Part shown: piece after piece, positions 1-6,021 of the stretch
Position numbering within the stretch: position 1 is the first letter of the stretch
How the letters are laid out: each line of letters opens with the position of its first letter
DNA from: an uncultured bacterium
GTDB lineage: Bacteria > Patescibacteriota > Minisyncoccia > CAIUEV01
Assembly: GCA_903898335.1 (NCBI GenBank)
Contig: CAIUEV010000118.1
Location: 1 to 6,756 of the forward strand
Length of the DNA: 6,756 bases
Direction of reading: 5' to 3'
Translations under genes and position numbers: made by a program
Notes under the pieces: model-generated
The model's database searches: none
What the model was told of the DNA's origin: nothing
What the model saw: only the letters and a program-made list of their open reading frames with translations

Positions 1-753
1 CCAACCGAGATATTTGAAAAGCATCAAATGCTTGGGCAAGCTTGGCAGCCATTCTTCTCCGCGAATAATATGGGTAAAATTCATCAGATGGTCATCCACT
101 ACATGAGCCAAATGATAAGTCGGAAAACCATCCGACTTCATCAGCACAAAATCATCAAGATTTTTATTCTCAAAAGATATTTTACCTCTCACCGAATCGA
201 CAAATTCACTGCGACCTTCGGGAATTTTGAAACGCAAAACATACGGTTCGTTTTTCATCCTTTCCTTGGCTTCCTCTAGATCGAGAGACAGACAATGTCT
301 GTCATATTTAGGAGCCATCTTCTTTTCGGTCTGCTCTTTTCGCAACGCATCCAATCTTTCAGCGGAGCAAAAACAGGGGTAAGCCAAGCCTTTTTCAATC
401 AATTCATCCGCATATTTTCTGTAAATATCCAATCTTTCAGATTGCAAGTAAGGACCAAAATCGCCTTTTTGAACAACTGATTTTTTGATTTCTTCGTATT
501 CGGTCGCTTCGGAAACATCCTCAGCCACCCCGACAACGCCTTCATCAACTTTCATACCCGCCCATTCTAAACTCTTTAGCATGTCGGGAATAGCGGCCGG
601 CACCAAACGAGCTTGATCAGTATCTTCAACACGGACAACAAAAACGCCATTATTTTTGCGCGCAAACAAATAATTGGTTAGAGCCGTCCGAAGACTTCCC
701 AAATGAAAAAGTCCGGTAGGTGACGGAGCGATACGAACACGTACTTTCGACAT
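1..753 (-). CDS. gltX: Glutamyl-tRNA synthetase, N-terminal part (runs off the left edge)
   Basis: Class I aminoacyl-tRNA synthetase that charges tRNA with glutamate in the cytoplasm. The window holds the start and 251 residues; the frame is open to base 1, so the KMSKS loop and anticodon-binding domain lie outside. Visible are the nucleotide-binding start [13 protein letters not shown] (residues 8-20, containing the HIGH-type motif HLGS), RVEDTD (41-46), [15 protein letters not shown] (100-114), a zinc-type Cys cluster (C127, C129, C154; the fourth E. coli ligand, His, is Ser here) and [18 protein letters not shown] (218-235). About 20 extra residues lie between DEG (70-72) and GPY (100-102) compared with Thermus GluRS. 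The ATG lies 12 bp after the rpsP stop, suggesting cotranscription. With gatB nearby it is probably the non-discriminating type that also charges tRNA-Gln; that is inference. Confidence 0.97.
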   Translation of the reverse strand, partial: MSKVRVRIAPSPTGLFHLGSLRTALTNYLFARKNNGVFVVRVEDTDQARLVPAAIPDMLKSLEWAGMKVDEGVVGVAEDVSEATEYEEIKKSVVQKGDFGPYLQSERLDIYRKYADELIEKGLAYPCFCSAERLDALRKEQTEKKMAPKYDRHCLSLDLEEAKERMKNEPYVLRFKIPEGRSEFVDSVRGKISFENKNLDDFVLMKSDGFPTYHLAHVVDDHLMNFTHIIRGEEWLPSLPKHLMLFKYLGW

Positions 754-765
754 TTTTAGTTTATT

Positions 766-1143
766 TTAAGCTGTTTGTTCTTCAGTTTTCGTTTCCTCAG
801 CCGGAGCAGCATTCTCAACCACCGGAGCGGCGCCCTCAGCGACCGGAGCGGTTCCCTCTGCCGGAGTTTCTTGCGGTTTTGACTTTATTTTTTTGAAAAT
901 CTTCTTGCCCTCAATAACTTTCTTCTGCACCAATAAATTATGAACAGTATCGGAAGGTTGCGCACCAACACTTATCCAATATTGAATTCTTTCTCCCTTC
1001 AAGATAACCTCATTTTTGTGAGGATTAACGGAACCTAAAACCTCCAAAGCTCGGCCTTTGGCTGATTTTTTTCTGTCCATTACGACGACTCTAAAGAAAG
1101 GATAATTGGTTTTCCCCACTCGGGACAATCTGATTGATAGCAT
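766..1143 (-). CDS. rpsP: 30S ribosomal protein S16 with Ala/Pro/Glu-rich C-terminal tail
   Basis: Small-subunit ribosomal protein that binds 16S rRNA and helps 30S assembly. Residues 1-80 are the full S16 fold: MLSIRLSRVGKTNYPFFRVV at the start, then RALEVLGSVNP (31-41), ERIQYWISVGAQPSDTVHNL (51-70). S16 is usually about 80-90 residues; this one has 125. After a Lys-rich linker (80-89) the extra part is a low-complexity acidic tail holding three imperfect 7-residue repeats (GTAPVAE, GAAPVVE, NAAPAEE, residues 97-117). Such tails are common on S16 of candidate phyla bacteria; their role is unknown to me. The gene starts with ATG directly after a T-run, with no Shine-Dalgarno sequence, and gltX follows by 12 bp. 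The common bacterial partners rimM and trmD are not next to it. Confidence 0.98.
   Translation of the reverse strand: MLSIRLSRVGKTNYPFFRVVVMDRKKSAKGRALEVLGSVNPHKNEVILKGERIQYWISVGAQPSDTVHNLLVQKKVIEGKKIFKKIKSKPQETPAEGTAPVAEGAAPVVENAAPAEETKTEEQTA
793..855 (-). repeat. Three imperfect 21-bp tandem repeats in the rpsP tail
   Basis: Three consecutive in-frame 21-bp units encode GTAPVAE, GAAPVVE and NAAPAEE. The units share a CCGGAGC-type core on the plus strand (seen around positions 800, 823 and 845). The repeat number may vary between strains because the units are short and in frame. Confidence 0.75.
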
Positions 1144-1174
1144 AAAAAAATTTAATTCTAATTAACGTGTCTTA

Positions 1175-1205
1175 ATTGTATACTGCGAGATAAAAATCTT
1201 GTAAA
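1175..1205 (-). promoter_or_regulatory. Candidate sigma-70-type promoter for rpsP-gltX
   Basis: On the minus strand TTTACA (1205-1200, five of six bases of the -35 consensus) is followed after 17 bp by TATACA (1182-1177). The overlapping TACAAT (1180-1175) matches the -10 consensus at five of six but with a 19-bp spacer. Transcription would begin near 1168-1170, giving a leader of about 25 nt before the rpsP ATG. It lies in the gap between the gatB stop and rpsP, so rpsP-gltX can be expressed independently of gatB. This is a consensus match only. Confidence 0.5.
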
Positions 1206-1226
1206 ATTTTTGAATCAAAAACAGGC

Positions 1227-2726
1227 CTAGTTTTGAGCTCTGCGACGAATTATTTCCTCAACCGATTTCGGATTGGCCTTCCCTTTGGTCTCCTTCATGA
1301 CTTGCCCGATCAAAAATTGAAGCACTTTTTCGTTACCCGACTTGAAATCGGTAAAGGCTGTCACTTGAGTTTCCAGAACTCTGTCAATCGCTTTTTCAAG
1401 CGCCCCTTCATCTGAAATTTGCAACAAATCAAGCTCTTCCGCAATCTGAGACGGATCGCTTCCTTTCTCCATCATTCTAATCAAAATAGTCTGTCCGGCC
1501 GATGAGTTGATTTTATTATGCTTCAACATTACCACCAACTCGGCCAAATTTTCAGCCGTACACTTGTTCTCTTTGAAATCGATTTTTTCTTTGACAAAAT
1601 ATTTCTTGATTTCAGTCAAAATATAATTTGCCGCCAGCTGGTAGAGCTCGACCGGGAATTGTTCACCGCCGGAGTTCGTGTCTTCCCACCAATTGAGCAA
1701 CTCACTGCAAACTTCTTCAAAATAATCTCCGTACTCTTTGTTGGTTGCGAGAAAATCAATCGCCTCTCCCGAAACCCCATATTCTTCAGCCAATCTTTTT
1801 CTGAAACCGGCCGGTAGTTCCTTCAACTCTCCCTTCAGAGCTTCAACTTCTTCTCTTTCTATAAAAATCGGTGGCAGATCCGGCTCGGGAAAGTATCGAT
1901 ACTCACTGGCCACCTCTTTACTCCTCTGGGACACAGTTGCCTGTTTATTCTCGTTCCAGCCACGCGTTTCGGCCTTTACTTCCTCTCCTCGGTTAAGCAA
2001 TTTTTTTTGTCTCTTGATTTCAAATTCTATGCTTCTTTCAACAGCCTTAAAAGAATTCAGGTTTTTAACTTCCACTTTGGTGCCGGAAAGTCTGGCTTTT
2101 CCTTTTGATCCGAATGGGGAAAGAGAAATATTGGCTTCACAGCGCATTTGGCCTTTTTCCATATCGGCATCGGAAATTTTCAGATAACGCAGAATCAATT
2201 GCAACTCTTGGCAAAATTTGCGCGCGTCCTCCGCATTGTCAATGTCCGGCTCCGTCACCAGCTCTATCAAAGGCACTCCCGCTCGATTCAGGTCAACCAA
2301 TGTTGAGTCTGAGCCTTCCGGATGAAAGTTCTTACCGGCGTCCTCTTCGAGATGAATCCTGTTTATTTTGATTGTTTTTTCACCAATTTTTAACTCTCCA
2401 TCGGTGCAAAAAGGATCCTTATATTGACTGATCTGATAACCTTTAGGCAAATCGGGATAAAAATAGCTCTTGCGATCAAAGGCGCTATATTCGGCAATTT
2501 TACAGTTCAAAGCCAAGCCAAAAAGCATAATTTGCTTGATAGCTTCCTTGTTGGCCACGGGCAGACTGCCGGGCAAGCCCATACAAACCGGACAGGTATG
2601 AGCATTGGGATTTTTACAAAAAGGATCGTTAGTACATCGACAAAACATTTTACTTCTGGTTCTGGGCTGGACATGAACTTCCATCCCCACCACCACTTGC
2701 CATTTTTTAGTCGCGGACTTTTCCAT
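1227..2726 (-). CDS. gatB: Asp-tRNA(Asn)/Glu-tRNA(Gln) amidotransferase subunit B
   Basis: Subunit B of GatCAB, which phosphorylates the side-chain carboxyl of mischarged Glu-tRNA(Gln) (or Asp-tRNA(Asn)) and converts it to the amide with ammonia from GatA. The 499-residue protein starts WQVVVGMEVHVQ (9-20), then carries Cys pairs C29/C31 and C45/C48 plus C37, HLEEDAGK (125-132), the family signature VDLNRAGVPLIELVTEPDI (144-162) and YRYFPEPDLPP (277-287). The C-terminal YqeY-like tRNA-binding tail ends with FLIGQVMKETKGKANP (471-486). Length is normal (about 475-500). I chose the ATG at 2726. An in-frame TTG at 2759 would add 11 residues but lies at the predicted -10 element, and the homology begins after the ATG. 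No Shine-Dalgarno is seen. gatA and gatC are not in the window. The stop is TAG. Confidence 0.97.
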   Translation of the reverse strand: MEKSATKKWQVVVGMEVHVQPRTRSKMFCRCTNDPFCKNPNAHTCPVCMGLPGSLPVANKEAIKQIMLFGLALNCKIAEYSAFDRKSYFYPDLPKGYQISQYKDPFCTDGELKIGEKTIKINRIHLEEDAGKNFHPEGSDSTLVDLNRAGVPLIELVTEPDIDNAEDARKFCQELQLILRYLKISDADMEKGQMRCEANISLSPFGSKGKARLSGTKVEVKNLNSFKAVERSIEFEIKRQKKLLNRGEEVKAETRGWNENKQATVSQRSKEVASEYRYFPEPDLPPIFIEREEVEALKGELKELPAGFRKRLAEEYGVSGEAIDFLATNKEYGDYFEEVCSELLNWWEDTNSGGEQFPVELYQLAANYILTEIKKYFVKEKIDFKENKCTAENLAELVVMLKHNKINSSAGQTILIRMMEKGSDPSQIAEELDLLQISDEGALEKAIDRVLETQVTAFTDFKSGNEKVLQFLIGQVMKETKGKANPKSVEEIIRRRAQN

Positions 2727-2758
2727 AATATTGGTTTTATTCCTGTTATTACTCTCCA

Positions 2759-2787
2759 AATCTACTAAACAAAAAGTCTCTGGTCAA
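2759..2787 (-). promoter_or_regulatory. Candidate promoter for gatB
   Basis: On the minus strand TTGACC (2787-2782, -35, five of six) is followed after 17 bp by TAGATT (2764-2759, four of six). The start point would fall near 2752, about 25 nt before the chosen ATG at 2726. The -35 hexamer is half of a palindrome whose other half is the -35 of the opposite promoter. Consensus match only. Confidence 0.4.
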
Positions 2788-2796
2788 AATTTTGAC
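2783..2796. promoter_or_regulatory. Perfect 14-bp palindrome GTCAAAATTTTGAC between divergent genes
   Basis: GTCAAAATTTTGAC is its own reverse complement. Each arm supplies TTGAC, the core of a -35 hexamer, one facing gatB and one facing the Dcd-like gene, with only 4 bp between the two hexamers. It could be simply back-to-back promoters or an operator for a dimeric regulator. The sequence alone does not decide. Confidence 0.5.
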
Positions 2797-2820
2797 TAAT
2801 CGGAAGAAAAAAGTTCAAAT
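2792..2820 (+). promoter_or_regulatory. Candidate promoter for the Dcd-like gene, murA and possibly the pilin gene
   Basis: TTGACT (2792-2797, five of six) is followed after 17 bp by TCAAAT (2815-2820, four of six). Transcription would start near 2828, leaving an AT-rich leader of about 50 nt. A weaker alternative uses TTCAAA (2814-2819) with TATTTA (2838-2843, 18-bp spacer). Consensus match only. Confidence 0.4.
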
Positions 2821-2878
2821 ATTAAAAGTTATCTGGGTATTTAAATCTTTGAAAAATTAAAAAATAATTCCAAAAAAA

Positions 2879-3421
2879 ATGATTCTAGGCGTTGATAAAT
2901 TACTGGAAAGAGTTGAAAAAGAAAAACTGGTTGAGAATCTCTGCGAGAGGGAAAGAACCAACCCGGAAGGAACCGGTTTTGACTTGCGTTTAGGTGAAAT
3001 TCATGAGCTCGAAGGGGGAGGGTTTCTCGGTCTGGAAAATCGAGACACGCCTAAAACCACCAAAATTGCCGAATTCAATCCCGATCAAGATGAAACTTTT
3101 TTTGAATTTTTACCCGGTAAATATTATCTGATTACGACCGCCGAGTCAGTAAATCTTCCTCTGGATCTTACCGCTTTTATTGTTTCTCGCACCACTCTTT
3201 TTCGTTCAGGTTTGGCGCTTTTTAACGGTGCCGTTTCTCCCGGCTACTGTGGAAAACTTTCTTTTGCTCTGTGCAACCTGGGAGGCAGCCCCATAAAAGT
3301 CGCTTTGGGAGCGAGAATTGTACATATTACTTTCCACGAAGTTAACGGTAAAACCAATATTTATCGAGGCCAATGGCAAGGCGGACGGGTCTCAACCGAA
3401 GGCGAAGAAAAACAAGTTTAA
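2879..3421 (+). CDS. dCTP deaminase/dUTPase-superfamily protein lacking the usual catalytic acids
   Basis: This 180-residue protein belongs by sequence to the trimeric dCTP deaminase/dUTPase superfamily, which acts on deoxynucleotide triphosphates in the cytoplasm. It shows an N-terminal MILGVDKLLERV, the strand TGFDLRLGE (32-40), an SRTTLFRSGL motif (102-111) in place of GRSSLGR, SPGYCGKLSFALCNLGG (120-136), ALGARIVHITFHEV (142-155) and a C-terminal nucleotide-covering tail YRGQWQGG (162-169). In E. coli Dcd and the M. jannaschii bifunctional enzyme, the segment corresponding to 120-131 reads (I)D-x-G...L-E-(L/F/I), with an Asp and the deaminating Glu. Here these positions are Ser120 and Ala130. 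Deamination by the usual mechanism is therefore doubtful, and I leave out the symbol dcd. It may be a dUTPase-like or divergent subfamily. ATG start without a Shine-Dalgarno; murA follows after 17 bp. Confidence 0.85.
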   Translation: MILGVDKLLERVEKEKLVENLCERERTNPEGTGFDLRLGEIHELEGGGFLGLENRDTPKTTKIAEFNPDQDETFFEFLPGKYYLITTAESVNLPLDLTAFIVSRTTLFRSGLALFNGAVSPGYCGKLSFALCNLGGSPIKVALGARIVHITFHEVNGKTNIYRGQWQGGRVSTEGEEKQV

Positions 3422-3438
3422 TTTAACTTTTTAAAACC

Positions 3439-4707
3439 ATGGAAGAAAAAAATTGGAAATTTCTCATCAGAAAATCAAGTCGGGTCGGGGGAGAAATAGC
3501 CGTCAAAGGAGCAAAGAATCATGCTCTTAAAGTTCTGGCCGCTTCCGTCCTTTCCGATAAAAAAATATTTATAAATAATATTCCGTTAATAGAAGACATT
3601 AAACGCAAGGAAGAGCTTCTAACTCAATTAGGGGTAAGGATAGTCAGAAAAAACGATTCTCTGGAGGTGGACGCCAAAAAAATCGAAACGACAAAACTGG
3701 ATCCGGAAAAATCAAAAACCATTCGAACTTCAATTCTTCTGGCGGGAGCGCTGCTGGGTCGTTTTGGCCACGCCGAGTTTTATCATCCGGGAGGTTGTGT
3801 GCTCGGCAAAAGACCGGTCGATCTCTTTCTTGAAGGATTTCAAAAATTGGGAGCCGAAGTGCGAACCGGTAAAAAAGATACGATAGAGATAAGTTCCAAG
3901 GGAAAACTCCCCGGTGGAGAATTCTTTTTCCCGCGCATCAGCGTAACCGCAACCGAAGCCATGATTATCACAGCGATCTTGGCTAAAGGAAAAACTCTAC
4001 TTAAAAATTGCGCTTTGGAGCCGGAAATAGTCGCCCTAGCCGATTTTCTCAATCGATGTGGCGCTAAAATCGAAGGAGCGGGTACACCGAATATTTTAAT
4101 TAAAGGCGTCAGTAAATTAAGCGGAGGCAAGTGTGAAATAATTCCCGATCGCATCGAGGCGGGAACTTTTCTTATTTTAGGAGCTCTGCATAAGACTAAA
4201 TTAAAGGTCACTCATTGCAACCCGGAAACACTCGAGGCTCTCACCGTTATGCTTAAGAAAGCCGGAGTGGAAATGGAATTCAAAAAGGATACTATCACCT
4301 GTTTACCTTATAAAAAACTAGCCGCCACCAACATAATCACCCATGAATATCCCGGTTTTGCCACTGACATTCAGCCGCCGTACACTGTTCTAGCCACTCA
4401 AGCGGAGGGACCCAGTCTCATTCACGACCCGATTTTTGACGGTCGACTCTTTTTCACCGACGCCCTGACTCAAATGGGTGCGAAGATAATCATGTGCGAT
4501 CCTCATCGAGTCGTGGTCAACGGCCCGACGAAGCTAACCGGAAAAAGACTGGCCAGTCCTGACATTCGAGCCGGTATGGCCTTGATTCTGGCCGGATCGA
4601 TTGCTGAAGGAGAAACTTTGATTGATAATATTTATCAAATAGAAAGAGGCTACGCCGAAATTGATTCCCGCCTCAGATCCATCGGAGTGGATATTCAGAA
4701 AGTGTAA
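3439..4707 (+). CDS. murA: UDP-N-acetylglucosamine 1-carboxyvinyltransferase
   Basis: Transfers enolpyruvate from phosphoenolpyruvate to UDP-GlcNAc, the first committed step of peptidoglycan synthesis, in the cytoplasm. The protein is 422 residues, the normal length, with the two-domain EPSP-synthase-type fold. Recognisable sites are GAKNHAL (24-30, Lys26 and Asn27 equivalent to E. coli K22/N23), Arg96 (E. coli R91), the catalytic loop PGGCVLGKRPVDLFL (117-131) with Cys120 and Arg125, YPGFATDIQPP (304-314) with the general base Asp310 (E. coli D305), and IYQIERGYAEID (398-409) with Arg403. Because the loop carries Cys rather than Asp, the enzyme should be of the fosfomycin-sensitive type (family knowledge). 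It follows the Dcd-like gene by 17 bp, has no Shine-Dalgarno, ends in a double TAATAA stop, and precedes the pilin-like gene by 27 bp. Confidence 0.97.
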   Translation: MEEKNWKFLIRKSSRVGGEIAVKGAKNHALKVLAASVLSDKKIFINNIPLIEDIKRKEELLTQLGVRIVRKNDSLEVDAKKIETTKLDPEKSKTIRTSILLAGALLGRFGHAEFYHPGGCVLGKRPVDLFLEGFQKLGAEVRTGKKDTIEISSKGKLPGGEFFFPRISVTATEAMIITAILAKGKTLLKNCALEPEIVALADFLNRCGAKIEGAGTPNILIKGVSKLSGGKCEIIPDRIEAGTFLILGALHKTKLKVTHCNPETLEALTVMLKKAGVEMEFKKDTITCLPYKKLAATNIITHEYPGFATDIQPPYTVLATQAEGPSLIHDPIFDGRLFFTDALTQMGAKIIMCDPHRVVVNGPTKLTGKRLASPDIRAGMALILAGSIAEGETLIDNIYQIERGYAEIDSRLRSIGVDIQKV

Positions 4708-4734
4708 TAAAAAATTTTCAATTAATAATAAAAT

Positions 4735-5319
4735 ATGTCACTAACACAAAAAAAATTGCTATCTCTGTCGGTAATATTTCTGGGGACTCTGGCAGTGGCC
4801 AATTTTGCTTCCGCTTGGGAGAATTTGCTTCCGTGCAGTTCGATCAGGGAGTGTATTCTTTTGATGGTCAGCAATCTTATCAATGTAGTCGTTGGCGTCA
4901 CTGTTGTGGTTATTATCGTAGCCGGGATTATGTACTTGTTTTCCGGTGCCAATATCGAGTTGGCGGAAAAAGCCAAAAAAACTCTCATTGGAGCGGTGCT
5001 CGGCTTTGCCATTGTGCTCGGATCAAAATTCATCATCACGGAAGTCGGCTGCGCTTTAGGCTGGAAAGGAGCCACCGGTTGCGGAGTGGAAGCAAAAAGT
5101 ATGATTACTCGAATGATTACCTTCTTGTTTAGCATTGTTGGTATCATCGCTCTAATCGGCATTATTATCGGTGGAATACTTCACATTGGTTCCGCCGGTG
5201 ACGAGTCGAAGGCCAAATCGGCCAAGAAAATTCTCGTTTCCTCAATAATCGGTCTTGTTATCGCCCTCAGTGCCGCCATTGTTGTCAGACAAATCGAAAG
5301 AATCCTGACTGCCGGTTAG
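4735..5319 (+). CDS. Secreted four-helix membrane protein, tandem-duplicated VirB2/TrbC-like pilin
   Basis: This 194-residue protein begins with a signal peptide (Lys6-Lys7, hydrophobic 8-22, cleavage motif ASA after residue 27), followed by four hydrophobic segments at about 44-68, 84-101, 127-151 and 167-184. Residues 60-100 and 143-184 align without gaps at an offset of 83: G64/G147, I65/I148, S70/S153, AKK 80-82/163-165, L84/L167, G90/G173, L95/L178. Each unit is a helix hairpin with a charged Lys-containing loop, as in VirB2/TrbC pilins of type IV secretion systems; candidate phyla bacteria carry many such pilin-like proteins. Positive-inside topology puts both loops in the cytoplasm and all four Cys (34, 40, 106, 116) outside, where disulfides could form. 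No ATPase or other secretion genes are in the window, so a role in secretion, attachment or DNA uptake is not shown. Confidence 0.8.
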   Translation: MSLTQKKLLSLSVIFLGTLAVANFASAWENLLPCSSIRECILLMVSNLINVVVGVTVVVIIVAGIMYLFSGANIELAEKAKKTLIGAVLGFAIVLGSKFIITEVGCALGWKGATGCGVEAKSMITRMITFLFSIVGIIALIGIIIGGILHIGSAGDESKAKSAKKILVSSIIGLVIALSAAIVVRQIERILTAG

Positions 5320-5345
5320 AATCCTTTCTCTCAGGCTTCAATAAA

Positions 5346-5382
5346 AAAATAAAACGCCAGCTCAACGCTGGTGTTTTATTTT
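5346..5382. terminator. Hairpin terminator between convergent genes, probably bidirectional
   Basis: A 16-bp stem (5346-5361 with 5367-5382) has the GC core CCAGC/GCTGG and the 5-nt loop TCAAC. The A/T-rich outer arms give a U-rich tract on both strands. In the plus-strand RNA all 16 pairs form with one G-U pair (5356/5372); in the minus-strand RNA that pair becomes a C-A mismatch, but the downstream tract TTTTATTTTTTTATT is longer. It sits 26 bp after the pilin stop and 22 bp beyond the stop of the convergent gene, so it should end both transcripts. Confidence 0.88.
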
Positions 5383-5388
5383 ATCTAA

Positions 5389-5406
5389 AACTAACTTTCG
5401 TTAGTT
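5389..5406 (-). other. Small perfect hairpin with GAAA tetraloop at a stop codon
   Basis: On the minus strand AACTAAC-GAAA-GTTAGTT forms a perfect 7-bp stem closed by C-GAAA-G, a GNRA tetraloop of a stable class. It begins inside the TAA stop (5407-5405) of the membrane-anchored gene and is followed by TTTT before the main terminator stem. It may be a 3'-end stabilising element or part of a double terminator. The stem is AT-rich. Confidence 0.5.
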
Positions 5407-6010
5407 ACTCCCCGTTTATTTGCTCCAAGAAACCGGCCGGCAAAATGGTGATTTTTTTACCGGATGAATCCACTTCTACCATTAATTCACCACCCTTAAC
5501 AATCTGAGACCAGTCAGATTCCTGCTCTGAAAAAGCCTTAAGGGACGGATCAGCAATTATTTTGTTTTGTATTCCTTCCATTTTTTTTGTATTGGCTTCA
5601 TTTTTGACGTCAGTCATTTCATTAGTCGGGTCAATTTTTTCGTCAGATAATCCCGGCATCTCCCTAATCATTTCTTGATATTTGGCTTCATCAAAACTAT
5701 CATTCTCAGCTAAAATCATATAAGATCCGATTTCTTCCCTATTAATTTCATATCTCGATTCTACCGGATTAAGCTGCTTTAGGGTTAATACGTTTCCGCT
5801 GATTGTCTCCACTATTCCCATAATTTGCTTTGGTTCTTTTCCTATCGGCTGAAGCGCCTCATTTGGTAATGGATCTTTCATTTGAGATGGCTGGGGATTG
5901 CGAACCAAATCAACAGACGGGGAAAATTTATTCAGAAAAACTGTCACAATCAGAGAGATAACTAAAACTATCCCACCGGCAACGAGAAGAATTTTTGTTT
6001 TGTTTTGCAT
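5405..6010 (-). CDS. Single-pass membrane-anchored protein of unknown function
   Basis: I do not recognise this 201-residue protein. It has two lysines, then one hydrophobic helix (about 7-26) with no signal-peptidase site, so it is probably an N-terminal anchor with residues 28-201 outside. The ectodomain starts with a Pro/Asn/Gln-rich linker (37-60), then IMGIVETISGNVLTLKQLNP (63-82), a pattern resembling small beta-barrel (OB-like, DUF5666-type) domains, then a charged, probably helical stretch (104-167), and ends with strand-like ELMVEVDSSGKKITILPAGF (175-194). There are no cysteines. I chose the ATG at 6010: it precedes the lysine-helix anchor and sits 11 bp after the upstream gene's stop. 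A TTG at 6067 would add 19 residues and overlap that gene. It is probably cotranscribed with the upstream cysteine-rich protein gene. Confidence 0.8.
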   Translation of the reverse strand: MQNKTKILLVAGGIVLVISLIVTVFLNKFSPSVDLVRNPQPSQMKDPLPNEALQPIGKEPKQIMGIVETISGNVLTLKQLNPVESRYEINREEIGSYMILAENDSFDEAKYQEMIREMPGLSDEKIDPTNEMTDVKNEANTKKMEGIQNKIIADPSLKAFSEQESDWSQIVKGGELMVEVDSSGKKITILPAGFLEQINGE

Positions 6011-6021
6011 ATTAAAATTAA

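Noticed and set aside
1215..1236. Possible terminator hairpin at the gatB stop (TCAAAAC...GTTTTTGA)
   Set aside because: The stem is short, AT-rich and needs a bulge; the GC bases are in the loop. No proper U tract follows, so it is not supported as a terminator.
1738..2187. 149-codon open frame on the plus strand inside gatB
   Set aside because: It lies fully antisense to conserved gatB motifs, and its Ser/Phe-rich translation resembles no protein I know.
2727..2759. TTG start at 2759 that would lengthen GatB by 11 residues
   Set aside because: The added residues are Asn-rich and unlike GatB N-termini. The TTG coincides with the predicted -10 element, and a good ATG lies just before the conserved region.
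2821..2878. Riboswitch or structured leader before the Dcd-like gene
   Set aside because: The roughly 50-nt leader is AT-rich with no GC stem and no conserved riboswitch elements that I can see.
4722..5162. 146-codon open frame on the minus strand opposite the pilin gene
   Set aside because: It is antisense to a gene with a clear signal peptide, membrane helices and internal repeat. Its Ile/Thr/Pro-rich translation looks like the complement of hydrophobic codons, with no recognisable motif.
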